A DNA stretch of 56,501 nt from Nemertoderma westbladi (GCA_032718475.1 JAUCBJ010007582.1:1-56501), one strand, 5' to 3'; counted from the first letter of the stretch, positions 36,801-45,251 are shown. A program made the numbers and translations. The notes: generated by a model not told the origin, from the letters alone.

Positions 36801-39800
36801 ATTATAAAGTCGAAGGCCGTCGTAAATTCAGATGTAATTCTCCAATAATTATCTTATTAAGTCGTTGACTTTACATCTGGTTCAAAAGTGATAAATTTTA
36901 TATAGTACACTACATAGACAAAGGTCAAATGTACCATTTCAGAGTCGATAAATGCGTTCTCAATATTAATTCATGTAAATTCTACGTAAATTGGCGTAAT
37001 TTGGCAATTCAAATCCGACTAAAGACTGTAGAAGTATCGCCACCTCCCTCCTTCCTGTCTTACTTTTTGTTTATTATTTGCTTTATGTAGGTTGGATTCT
37101 GATCTCAACGTTATTATTGCCGACTCCGCTCTCAGTAAAGATATATTCGAAGGCGATTACGTTACCGTTAATGAACAACACGTAAAGATACCTGCTAGAT
37201 GGATGGCTTTGGAGAGTTTATTGGATGCAGTTTATTCTCAAAAATCTGACGTGGTTAGTGATTGGTTGCCTAAGTTAATGAAATAAGAAATTAAAAATAT
37301 CGGGGATTGATTGGTTAAGAACCACCATAGTGCAGGTCGTATTTGATTGGTTAGGAACCCCCATAGTGCAGGTCGTATTTGATTGGTTAGGAACCACCAT
37401 AGTGCAGGTCGTATTTGATTGGTTAGGAACCCCCATAGTGCAGGTCGTATTTGATTGGTTAGGAACCACCATAGTGCAGGTCGTATTTGATTGGTTAGGA
37501 ACCACCATAGTGCAGGTCGTATTTGATTGGTTAGGAACCACCATAGTGCAGGTCGTATTTGATTGGTTAGGAACCACCATAGTGCAGGTCGTATTTGATT
37601 GGTTAGGAACCACCATAGTGCAGGTCGTATTTGATTGGTTAGGAACCACCATAGTGCAGGTCGTATTTGATTGGTTAGGAACCACCATAGTGCAGGTCGT
37701 ATTTGATTGGTTAGGAACCACCATAGTGCAGGTCGTATTTGATTGGTTAGGAACCACCATAGTGCAGGTCGTATTTGATTGGTTAGGAACCACCATAGTG
37801 CAGGTCGTATTTGATTGGTTAGGAACCACCATAGTGCAGGTCGTATTTGATTGGTTAGGAACCACCATAGTGCAGGTCGTATTTGATTGGTTAGGAACCA
37901 CCATAGTGCAGGTCGTATTTGATTGGTTAGGAACCACCATAGTGCAGGTCGTATTTGATTGGTTAGGAACCACCATAATGCAGGTCGTATTTGATTGGTT
38001 AGGAACCCCCATAGTGCAGTTCGTATTTGATTGGTTAGGAACCACCATAGTGCAGGTCGTATTTGATTGGTTAGGAACCACCATAGTGCAGGTCGTATTT
38101 GATTGGTTAGGAACCACCATAGTGCAGGTCGTATTTGATTGGTTAAGAACCACCATAATGCAGGTCGTGTTTGATTGGTTAGGAACCACCATAATGCAGG
38201 TCGTATTTGATTGGTTAGGAACCACCATAGTGCAGGTCGTATTTGATTGGTTAGGAACCACCATAATGCAGGTCGTGTTTGATTGGTTAGGAACCCCCAT
38301 AATGCAGGTCGTATTTGATTGGTTAGGAACCACCATAGTGCAGGTCGTATTTGATTGGTTAGGAACCACCATAGTGCAGGTCGTATTTGATTGGTTAGGA
38401 ACCACCATAGTGCAGGTCGTATTTGATTGGTTAGGAACCACCATAGTGCAGGTCGTATTTGATTGGTTAGGAACCACCATAGTGCAGGTCGTATTTGATT
38501 GGTTAGGAACCACCATAGTGCAGGTCGTATTTGATTGGTTAGGAACCACCATAGTGCAGGTCGTATTTGATTGGTTAGGAACCACCATAATGCAGGTCGT
38601 ATTTGATTGGTTAGGAACCCCCATAGTGCAGGTCGTATTTGATTGGTTAGGAACCACCATAGTGCAGGTCGTATTTGATTGGTTAGGAACCACCATAGTG
38701 CAGGTCGTATTTGATTGGTTAGGAACCACCATAGTGCAGGTCGTATTTGATTGGTTAGGAACCCCCATAGTGCAGGTCGTATTTGATTGGTTAGGAACCA
38801 CCATAGTGCAGGTCGTATTTGATTGGTTAGGAACCACCATAGTGCAGGTCGTATTTGATTGGTTAGGAACCACCATAGTGCAGGTCGTATTTGATTGGTT
38901 AGGAACCACCATAGTGCAGGTCGTATTTGATTGGTTAGGAACCACCATAGTGCAGGTCGTATTTGATTGGTTAGGAACCACCATAATGCAGGTCGTATTT
39001 GATTGGTTAGGAACCACCATAGTGCAGGTCGTATTTGATTGGTTAGGAACCACCATAGTGCAGGTCGTATTTGATTGGTTAGGAACCACCATAGTGCAGG
39101 TCGTATTTGATTGGTTAGGAACCACCATAGTGCAGGTCGTATTTGATTGGTTAGGAACCACCATAGTGCAGGTCGTATTTGATTGGTTAGGAACCACCAT
39201 AGTGCAGGTCGTATTTGATTGGTTAGGAACCACCATAGTGCAGGTCGTATTTGATTGGTTATGAACCACCATAGTGCAGGTCGTATTTGATTGGTTAGGA
39301 ACCACCATAGTGCAGGTCGTATTTGATTGGTTAGGAACCACCATAGTGCAGGTCGTATTTGATTGGTTAGGAACCACCATAGTGCAGGTCGTATTTGATT
39401 GGTTAGGAACCACCATAGTGCAGGTCGTATTTGATTGGTTAGGAACCACCATAGTGCAGGTCGTATTTGATTGGTTAGGAACCACCATAGTGCAGGTCGT
39501 ATTTGATTGGTTAGGAACCACCATAGTGCAGGTCGTATTTGATTGGTTAGGAACCACCATAGTGCAGGTCGTATTTGATTGGTTAGGAACCACCATAGTG
39601 CAGGTCGTATTTGATTGGTTAGGAACCACCATAGTGCAGGTCGTATTTGATTGGTTAGGAACCACCATAGTGCAGGTCGTATTTGATTGGTTAGGAACCA
39701 CCATAGTGCAGGTCGTATTTGATTGGTTAGGAACCACCATAGTGCAGGTCGTATTTGATTGGTTAGGAACCACCATAGTGCAGGTCGTATTTGATTGGTT

Positions 39801-42800
39801 AGGAACCACCATAGTGCAGGTCGTATTTGATTGGTTAGGAACCACCATAGTGCAGGTCGTATTTGATTGGTTAGGAACCACCATAGTGCAGGTCGTATTT
39901 GATTGGTTAGGAACCACCATAGTGCAGGTCGTATTTGATTGGTTAGGAACCACCATAGTGCAGGTCGTATTTGATTGGTTAGGAACCACCATAGTGCAGG
40001 TCGTATTTGATTGGTTAGGAACCACCATAGTGCAGGTCGTATTTGATTGGTTAGGAACCACCATAGTGCAGGTCGTATTTGATTGGTTAGGAACCACCAT
40101 AGTGCAGGTCGTATTTGATTGGTTAGGAACCACCATAGTGCAGGTCGTATTTGATTGGTTAGGAACCACCATAGTGCAGGTCGTATTTGATTGGTTAGGA
40201 ACCACCATAGTGCAGGTCGTATTTGATTGGTTAGGAACCACCATAGTGCAGGTCGTATTTGATTGGTTAGGAACCACCATAGTGCAGGTCGTATTTGATT
40301 GGTTAGGAACCACCATAGTGCAGGTCGTATTTGATTGGTTAGGAACCACCATAGTGCAGGTCGTATTTGATTGGTTAGGAACCACCATAGTGCAGGTCGT
40401 ATTTGATTGGTTAGGAACCACCATAGTGCAGGTCGTATTTGATTGGTTAGGAACCACCATAGTGCAGGTCGTATTTGATTGGTTAGGAACCACCATAGTG
40501 CAGGTCGTATTTGATTGGTTAGGAACCACCATAGTGCAGGTCGTATTTGATTGGTTAGGAACCACCATAGTGCAGGTCGTATTTGATTGGTTAGGAACCC
40601 CCATAGTGCAGTTCGTATTTGATTGGTTATGAACCACCATAGTGCAGGTCGTATTTGATTGGTTAGGAACCACCATAGTGCAGGTCGTATTTGATTGGTT
40701 AGGAACCACCATAGTGCAGGTCGTATTTGATTGGTTAGGAACCACCATAGTGCAGGTCGTATTTGATTGGTTAGGAACCACCATAGTGCAGGTCGTATTT
40801 GATTGGTTAGGAACCACCATAGTGCAGGTCGTATTTGATTGGTTAGGAACCACCATAGTGCAGGTCGTATTTGATTGGTTAGGAACCACCATAGTGCAGG
40901 TCGTATTTGATTGGTTAGGAACCACCATAGTGCAGGTCGTATTTGATTGGTTAGGAACCACCATAGTGCAGGTCGTATTTGATTGGTTAGGAACCACCAT
41001 AGTGCAGGTCGTATTTGATTGGTTAGGAACCACCATAGTGCAGGTCGTATTTGATTGGTTAGGAACCACCATAGTGCAGGTCGTATTTGATTGGTTAGGA
41101 ACCCCCATAGTGCAGTTCGTATTTGATTGGTTATGAACCACCATAGTGCAGGTCGTATTTGATTGGTTAGGAACCACCATAATGCAGGTCGTATTTGATT
41201 GGTTAGGAACCACCATAGTGCAGGTCGTATTTGATTGGTTAGGAACCCCCATAGTGCAGGTCGTATTTGATTGGTTAGGAACCACCATAGTGCAGGTCGT
41301 ATTTGATTGGTTAGGAACCACCATAGTGCAGGTCGTATTTGATTGGTTAGGAACCACCATAGTGCAGGTCGTTTTTGATTGGTTAGGAACCACCATAGTG
41401 CAGGTCGTATTTGATTGGTTAGGAACCACCATAGTGCAGGTCGTATTTGATTGGTTAGGAACCACCATAGTGCAGGTCGTATTTGATTGGTTAGGAACCA
41501 CCATAGTGCAGGTCGTATTTGATTGGTTAGGAACCCCCATAGTGCAGGTCGTATTTGATTGGTTAGGAACCACCATAGTGCAGGTCGTATTTGATTGGTT
41601 AGGAACCACCATAGTGCAGGTCGTATTTGATTGGTTAGGAACCACCATAGTGCAGGTCTTATTTGATTGGTTAGGAACCACCATAGTGCAGGTCATATTT
41701 GATTGGTTAGGAACCACCATAATGCAGGTCGTATTTGTGTTTAAACGGGAGCGTATTATTTATTATGGCCCTGAAGCATTAATGCTATTCCACTATTTAA
41801 AAAAAAGATATTTTCTCGTAAATACAATTTTGGAATTTGGGACATTTTAAAAAATAGTGATTTTTTTTTAAAACGGTGATTATATTACTATATTGATATT
41901 TATAATAAGCTCTCTGTACTAGATTAATTGTTAGGGATATTTTGAAGTGACTATTTTTATACATTGAAAAGGTAATAATTATTTCAAAACACCCCTAACA
42001 CCTTATTCTTATTATTGAGAGTAATTGTTGAGCAATCCATATAGTATGGACCTCAACCACGCTGCTGTTTAATGCTATTCCGCCAAAACCAACCACATTA
42101 ATTAATTCTATAAACATAATTTAATTAGTAAAAAGTAATTTTTCGGTTATTCAGTTATTTTTTATTTAATTATTTTTGATTTAGTGGAGTTTTGGAATCC
42201 TCTGTTGGGAGTTACTAACACGCGGTTGTTCCCCTTACAACGATATTGGAGACGAAAATATTATCGAGAATTTAATAGAAGGGAAACGATTGTCCCAACC
42301 CGATTATTGTCCCTTAGAACTGTTAGTAAATACTGAAAGAAATTAATTTTATTAATCAAAAACAACTCTTTGATACTAAATACTTTTTTATGCACAGACA
42401 TTCGCTACTTACAGTTGGAAGCTGTTGCTCTTGAATAAAATCTAATGATTAAAAATGAGGCAGTCATATAAATATTGCTGCATCTCTCTACATGATGTCT
42501 ACGTACCATTACAATTTTATCTCAGTTTTCATTTCCAATTTTATTTTTTAATTTATTTAATTTTTGTAATATTTCATTCAATATGGGTGATTGTTACTAC
42601 AATTTACTCGCAGTTACCAACTAATGCAGTCCTGCTGGCTCCTGGAACCAGCGGATAGACCAAACTTCCACGCTATCTACAACAACATCAGGTTCTTCCT
42701 CGAAGTCAGCAACAGAGAGTTCGATCTGGAGAACAGATACATCGAGTTACTCAGGAAGGGCAGCAGTAAACGGACTAGGGGTAGGAGATCCAGCTCGAAG

Positions 42801-42884
42801 CGCAGTAAAGATTCGCCTAAAGGGTCGACGGTGGAGGTTACAGTGGAACCCAGACCTACGGAGCTGGGTTCATCGGAAGTGTAG
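24731..42884 (+). CDS. MET-like receptor tyrosine kinase, kinase domain in five exons, possible pseudokinase
   Basis: Five exons (24731-24899, 28806-28928, 37091-37253, 42185-42321, 42614-42884) join in frame with GT-AG borders and matching phases. They read through a MET/RON-type kinase domain from just after the catalytic lysine to the stop codon. Diagnostic stretches are SHPNVLPLIGVC, MPYMPSGNLRVYIR, RPTVQDLIVFA, KIPARWMALESL, SDVWSFGILCWELLTRG, QPDYCP and SCWLLEPADRPNF. The MET family signals at the plasma membrane. Conserved residues are altered: the helix-C position FLTEG of MET is FIADG, HRDLAARN is HSDIACRN (catalytic Asp and Asn kept), and DFG is DSA, as in the RYK pseudokinase (DNA). 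One activation-loop Tyr remains (GDYVTV). A basic tail (RGRRSSSKRSK) precedes the end. Upstream exons (glycine loop, transmembrane, ectodomain) were not found. Three introns carry minisatellites and one holds two other genes. Confidence 0.85.
24880..28500 (+). repeat. 37-bp minisatellite made from the exon/intron junction, about 97 copies
   Basis: The first unit overlaps the end of the kinase exon: the last 20 or so exonic bases (ending TACATAAG) plus the first 17 or so intronic bases (starting GTGAGGAACGC) are tandemly repeated across almost the whole 3.9 kb intron. Most copies keep the full donor-like AAG|GTGAGG; others carry GTGTGG, GTGGGG, GTGATG or GCGAGG. A rare variant pair (TGTGTAAATAAGG followed by a unit lacking GGG) occurs at about 25811 and again at 27220, so a block of about 1.41 kb was itself duplicated. 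Confidence 0.95.
28501..28805. other. end of kinase intron 1
   Basis: Intron sequence after the array; it starts with decayed units (TACATAAGGTTATAGG) and ends in the acceptor TTTTATCCAATAG. No other feature is seen. Confidence 0.6.
28806..28928 (+). CDS. MET-like kinase exon: catalytic loop
   Basis: The exon is 123 bases, acceptor CCAATAG and donor TAT|GTAAGT. Joined to the previous exon (AG+G gives Arg) it reads RNAHNRPTVQDLIVFA, then GLCFLASNNIVHSDIACRNC. The catalytic loop is HSD instead of HRD, while the catalytic Asp and the Asn four residues on are present. An 86-codon frame on the opposite strand is a shadow. Confidence 0.85.
29060..29420 (-). pseudogene. LINE reverse-transcriptase remnant
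   Basis: Minus-strand translation in two frames gives IFADDI (the RT catalytic box), then GLFVNFKKT, then HVDDF followed by RKSDLRIRKGKAWAALNELS and RFGSD. These are in the order seen in LINE-type reverse transcriptases (FADD, GL..N..KT, then DI..RI.KA..A...L). Stops and frameshifts lie between. It lies in the large kinase intron, antisense to the kinase. Confidence 0.6.
29421..30224. other. kinase intron 2, upstream flank of NSUN2
   Basis: No exon is recognised. The segment GGGTTTGGTACCCACCAG at 30177-30194 is repeated as the reverse complement CTGGTGGGTACCAAACCC at 30399-30416, so an inverted repeat encloses the 70-bp module pair just upstream of NSUN2. Confidence 0.5.
30225..30362 (+). 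repeat. tandem pair of a dispersed 70-bp module
   Basis: Two copies, each starting CCAATTGAGGGAA and containing GGTTACAGAGG, CTTTTCTAACCAAA and CAATAAACG. A third copy is at about 23438-23508, and an inverted partial copy is at about 34845-34920. They are bounded by an inverted GGGTTTGGTACCCACCAG repeat (30177-30194 and 30399-30416), so this may be a small transposon sitting about 55 bases upstream of the NSUN2 start. Confidence 0.65.
30471..32870 (+). CDS. NSUN2: NSUN2-like RNA (tRNA) cytosine-5 methyltransferase, intronless
   Basis: The frame of 799 codons is close in length to human NSUN2 (767). This SAM-dependent enzyme methylates cytosine C5 in tRNAs and other RNAs, mostly in the nucleus. 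A basic N-terminus (KKRRSRGGKHGKRFK, residues 40-54) suits nuclear or RNA binding. The NSUN2 signature ELFYKEMGIVPDSQWELF is at about 96-114, followed by ISRQEEVSMIPP (207-218), the SAM-binding DLCAAPGSKTAQL (231-243), VANDV (261-265) and VNHDA (288-292). The two catalytic cysteines are C317 in DVPCSGDGT and C367 in YSTCSMNP. The C-terminal domain extends to VVDEND. The start is the first Met (MSGTGTAPAA) of the frame. No introns are visible, and the gene lies on the same strand inside the large kinase intron; a 21-bp minisatellite begins immediately after its stop. No catalytic residue is missing, so it should be functional. Confidence 0.93.
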   Translation: MSGTGTAPAAAESSSTNTRSVGLLRTSPQLEREIPTGAVKKRRSRGGKHGKRFKNRNTDNQPAWVETRNTQTNGDKGAQEKSGEFYREIPRVNANFELFYKEMGIVPDSQWELFLSTCRSGLPSCFRITGSKRHATSVLAYLESKRFFQSLDGLVVDGVEARPPVPLLWYPNRSAWKLNLGRNVIKKNKECAELHRFLVNETICGSISRQEEVSMIPPVLLDVESHHKVLDLCAAPGSKTAQLVEALHEGLDGGIPSGVVVANDVLNSRCYIMVHQTKRLNSPSVVVVNHDARSFPNLYDDDGRVLRYDRVLCDVPCSGDGTLRKNPGVWRTWSAGTGNGLHPLQRRILHRGVELLRVGGRLVYSTCSMNPVENEAVVASVLAANPDCLKLVDVSKRLNKLIHNPGLSKWKVTTTKQTNFYSTFQEVPKTSLNAIHSSMFPPYNEEGMKELGIEKCLRLLPHHQDCGGFFVAVLTKLAPLTKRETSRSNPIGGSLDSKSDIGNSEVIESTGDIELVPDAAYKQLSIDNVSPGDIPDIPAVGEPPIKKPKNVGRIYNEDPYVFITDKESDMLTKLVDFYGISSEFPARQLLTRSESGKKRKIYFVNKLIRDLLSNKDNTDRLKVINTGVNIWCRTSLEEDQVGFRIVQEGVYTVYPFISKRIIELSKADMVIMLENQFPSTWDLSESLQEVVKAITSGSVVMIFVTSSERNRENGSAAGNEAIAADNERECPIAVCGWKGQVSLRAYTNNDERKSILRLLGKEVHEINSNSNNKGVADVTTGVTEVSEPVVDNIVVDEND
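32880..34388 (+). repeat. 21-bp minisatellite directly after the NSUN2 stop, about 70 copies
   Basis: Each unit contains GTGTGTCCATAGCCACTA followed by GGG or TGG. Because 21 is a multiple of three, frames stay open on both strands (GVSIATR or AMDTPLV heptads); these are not genes. A block of about 314 bases (about 33340-33600) is repeated nearly exactly at 33654-33914. A run of 20 G interrupts it at 34063-34082. The array would fall in the NSUN2 3' UTR or just beyond it. Confidence 0.93.
34389..35152. other. spacer between NSUN2 and AASDHPPT
   Basis: No exon is recognised. An inverted partial copy of the dispersed 70-bp module (CGTTTATTGTTTTGGTTAGA) lies at about 34870. This is the likely promoter region of AASDHPPT, but no motif can be named. 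Confidence 0.45.
35153..36028 (+). CDS. AASDHPPT: AASDHPPT-like 4'-phosphopantetheinyl transferase, intronless
   Basis: This enzyme moves the phosphopantetheine arm of coenzyme A onto acyl carrier proteins such as fatty acid synthase ACP. The frame opens at 35117, but the Met at 35153 (MSVAKQLKPAVLAWAVN) better matches the family N-terminus; it gives 291 residues against 309 in human. Matching blocks are IQVEEAHRIGQFRFQKDAK, GRLLLRRAA, the substrate loop ARTDSGKPF, NVSHDGDYCVL, the metal-binding GVDVV (about residue 118) and WSLKESYVKALGVGLG (about 168-183), whose Glu and Lys are the second signature. All expected catalytic acidic residues are visible. It sits on the same strand in the kinase intron, 3 kb after NSUN2, with no introns of its own. 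Confidence 0.92.
   Translation: MSVAKQLKPAVLAWAVNVNQWQPTEAQWSFLTRCIQVEEAHRIGQFRFQKDAKLSLIGRLLLRRAASYMLDLDWGDVRYARTDSGKPFIESGGTSLEVNVSHDGDYCVLICDRVRRCGVDVVHIKRPFGSDSLPAFFHTMRRQFSPSEWQYIGSPRTEGDQLTRYYRLWSLKESYVKALGVGLGMDLQQLTMKPHSDWPSSCHGSCTDKQTISDTQLLLDRELLTEWTFYETRLDSNHLVSVAIETDDTLIPVEFHILSVDYLIQTADERVNIEYRGPSWSKYQRRYNPRY
36029..36399. other. AASDHPPT 3' flank
   Basis: AT-rich, no gene. A small palindrome TTCGTACGAAGTTCGTACG lies near 36256. Confidence 0.4.
36400..36725 (-). pseudogene. LINE-type reverse-transcriptase remnant
   Basis: Minus-strand frames read YVYDLVIYSNNTA, LNGLAVNLTKTKTIKL, then EKVDKVNHCEYLGVILYYN, in the order YxDD-like box, GL.VN..KT and YLGV of LINE reverse transcriptases. 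The catalytic box is degenerate (one Asp) and frames change between blocks. It lies antisense in the kinase intron. Confidence 0.5.
36726..37090. other. end of kinase intron 2
   Basis: Intron sequence ending in the acceptor TTTGCTTTATGTAG. The left part may be further decayed retroelement; nothing else is seen. Confidence 0.45.
37091..37253 (+). CDS. MET-like kinase exon: DSA motif and activation loop
   Basis: The exon is 163 bases and its first G completes the Met codon begun in the catalytic-loop exon. It encodes LDSDLNVIIADSALSKDI, GDYVTVNEQ, KIPARWMALES and SQKSDV, ending at GTG|GTTAGT. DSA replaces DFG; ALSKD resembles RYK (ALSRD), whereas RWMALES is standard kinase sequence. Confidence 0.85.
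37300..41735 (+). repeat. 36-bp minisatellite, about 123 nearly identical copies
   Basis: The unit contains TTAGGAACCACCATAGTGCA followed by GGTCGTATTTGATTGG. It is 12 codons long, so frames stay open on both strands for very long distances: 1481 codons on minus (VVPNQSNTTCTM repeats) and 644, 452, 164 and 234 codons on plus (VVFDWLGTTIVQ). Variation is limited to a few recurrent changes (ACC to CCC, ATAGTG to ATAATG, TTAGG to TTATG). The array fills 4.4 of the 4.9 kb of kinase intron 3 and starts about 50 bases after the donor. Confidence 0.95.
41736..42184. other. end of kinase intron 3
   Basis: AT-rich intron sequence leading to the acceptor TTTTTGATTTAG at 42184. No other feature is seen. 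Confidence 0.55.
42185..42321 (+). CDS. MET-like kinase exon: WSFG helix
   Basis: The exon is 137 bases and is too short to stand out as a frame. It encodes WSFGILCWELLTRGCSPYN, then ENLIEGKRLSQPDYCPLE, and ends CT|GTTAGT. The donor phase (two bases) fits the next exon exactly. QPDYCP corresponds to QPEYCP of MET. Confidence 0.85.
42614..42884 (+). CDS. MET-like kinase last exon
   Basis: The acceptor is TTTACTCGCAG at 42613. It encodes YQLMQSCWLLEPADRPNFHA, completing the C-lobe, then a short basic tail with RTRGRRSSSKRSKDSPKGS and a TAG stop. The tail lacks the paired docking tyrosines of vertebrate MET. Confidence 0.85.
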
Positions 42885-43073
42885 ATTAATTAATCGACTC
42901 TGGGAATACTTTTCTACGTAGTGGGGTTGCCGATATTAGATACAGTGCTGTTAGCTTATTGTTTAGGCCTAAATCAAAATAGTGTTGTTAAGTTTGTAGT
43001 AGAAGTTTAATTCCTGAATATAAAATATTTAAATTATTAATTTAGTAGGTATTCCAATTTAGACTCATTTATC

Positions 43074-43694
43074 GGGTGTAAACGTTAAGCAGACACTGGT
43101 GCAAACAGTGGTGCAGATAGTGGTGCAGACAGTGGTGTATACAGTGGTGTATACAGTGGTGCAGAGTGGTGCAGACAGTGAGGCAGACAGTGGGGCAGAC
43201 AGTGGTGCAGACAGTGGTGCAGACAGTGGTGTATACAGTGGTGTATACAGTGGTGCAGAGTGGTGCAGACAGTGAGGCAGACAGTGGTGCAGATGCAGAC
43301 AGTGGTGCAGAGTGGTGCAGACAGTGGTGTATACAGTGGTGCAGACAGTGGTGCAGACAGTGGTGTATACAGTGGTGCAGAGTGGTGCAGACAGTGGTGC
43401 AGACAGTGGTGCAGAGTGGTGCAGACAGTGAGGCAGACAGTGGGGCAGACAGTGGTGCAGATGCAGACACTGGTGCAGACAGCACCTCTGCACCACTGTA
43501 TACACCACTGTCTGCACCACTGTCTGCACCACTCTGCACCACTGTCTGCACCACTCTGCACCACTGTCTGCCTCACTGTCTGCACCACTGTCTGCACCAC
43601 TGTCTGCACCACTGTCTGCACCACTGTCTGCACCACTGTCTGCACCACTGTCTGCACCACTGTCTGCACCAGTGTTTGCTTAACGTTTACACCC
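43074..43694. mobile_element. foldback transposon built of 12-bp repeats, 9-bp target duplication
   Basis: The termini are GGGTGTAAACGTTAAGCA at 43074 and its exact reverse complement ending at 43694. A perfect 9-bp direct repeat TCATTTATC flanks them at 43065-43073 and 43695-43703. The left arm (about 410 bases) is made of CAGTGGTGCAGA-type 12-mers with GTATACAGTGGT variants. The right arm (about 210 bases) has the inverse TCTGCACCACTG, so the whole element can fold into a hairpin. Drosophila foldback elements and Mutator-like elements share long inverted repeats and 9-bp duplications. Frames open on both strands (SGADSGAD, CTTVCTTV) are by-products. It lies 190 bases after the kinase stop codon. 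Confidence 0.88.
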
Positions 43695-43703
43695 TCATTT
43701 ATC

Positions 43704-45251
43704 AATACTTTTAGTGTACAGTAGCAATCTAAGTTATTGCGACTGGGCGTGGCAGTAATTAACAACAACTTCCTGTCTATTATTAGTTACAGGTGCAGGA
43801 ATTCATAATTATCAATGCTTCTATATCCTATAACATTATTTATAATAAGTATATTCATATACTTCTGTGTAAAGTAGCGCTCGAGTGAACGAATGTAGCG
43901 AGTGAGTGCAAATATAGATACTACAACCTGTTATAGAGGTCATGATATACTGATCTAGGGCCTAACTCGTCAGATTAGAAAAAGTTTGCAACTAATTCTA
44001 AATAGTTTTTAACATCTTTTATTAATAATTATTTATTTTGTTTCGATACCTTCCTTGCTTGACCACTATATTTTTGACGTACACATTCTAGTAATGCCAA
44101 AGATGGAATCTCTAGGCGTTTTTTTTTCAATAGAGATGTTATGGGCTATATAAAATAATGATGTCATTTTTGAATAAATAAGTAATATGTCCTAGAAAAT
44201 TCGGGGTATCTTTTAACCCACACTCTTTGTGAGATTTACTTGAATATATCATTATAATTAATATGTACCCCGTATTGACGGGGTAACATATCCCACTAAA
44301 CTCTAATTTTTAATCTCCCAAAGCGGAGCTTCACAAAGCTAGAACAATCATGGCGAATGCGGCTATAAATAAGTAATATGTCCTAGATAATTCGAGGTAA
44401 CAACTATTAACAAACCATTCCAGTGATTGCGATATGGATTTGGTGGTTAATACGTAAAATGCGTAAAATTTAAGAAAAGCACCAAAGCCTAAAAGTGGAT
44501 TCTCTGATAGAGATTTAGGGAGGGGGGGGGGGGGGGGGGGGCGTCACCATAACCATTTAAATTTTATTACCCAATTTTAATGCATAACAGACTCCTCTAA
44601 AGGGGTGTTATTTATCTCTTGTCCATTTTAATGTCCTTTTCCACGTCCGTTCTCTCCGTTTAATAGTATAAATAATGATATAGTTGTTAGATAATATAGT
44701 TTAATAATCTAGTTAAATACTATACACCCTATTTATACCTAACACAGATATTTGGGCCTACATTATTAACAGTTTACATGGACGTGGTTAAGGAGGTAAA
44801 AAGAGGCCAAGCCACCCCATACCTTATTCAATCAATCGTTTTATTTCTCCATGTGTCATTTTAATTTCTTATTTCCCTCGATATATTATTAATTAGAGTT
44901 TGTTTGGCGAGCCGCGTTAAGTAGGTCTACGTAATAGGTGAAAAAATTAAACCCTGACTATTTTATTCTTTGTGTTTTCGATTATTGCTTTGGTAAGAAT
45001 ACGGCGCTTGTCATGTCAACCACAGAATGGGCCTACAGATATTTTCATTGTATTTGTTTGGGCCTATTTTGGTATATTTTCAATTCAAAAGCATTTACTG
45101 CAAATTTTTTTGAATTTGATGTATCGAGAATGGGGTTCTTTTTGTGTTTAACGCACCCTCGATACAAATAATAATAATAAATATAAAGTTAATTGTATTT
45201 TATTTATTAATCAAGCACGTTAAGTAAAATCCTTAATTTCTCAATTCTCAA
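43704..45251. other. gene-free region
   Basis: No exon is recognised. A direct repeat containing AATAAGTAATATGTCCTAGA occurs at about 44175 and 44367, flanking about 170 bases. A run of 20 G lies at 44522-44541. AT-rich elsewhere. Confidence 0.45.

Noticed and set aside
37275-41720. 1481-codon minus-strand frame of NQSNTTCT repeats
   Set aside because: It is the reverse reading of a 36-bp minisatellite inside an intron; the plus strand is equally open, and the unit being a multiple of three explains both.
24731-42884. RYK orthologue
   Set aside because: DSA/ALSKD resembles RYK, but PYM..GNLR.YIR, RPTVQDLI, QPDYCP and the C-lobe fit MET better.
43065-43768. Cys/Ala/Thr-rich repeat proteins on both strands
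   Set aside because: Readings of the 12-bp repeats in the foldback element.
44938-45171. 77-codon frame with hydrophobic stretches
   Set aside because: AT-rich composition, no family resemblance, no splice or signal-peptide support.
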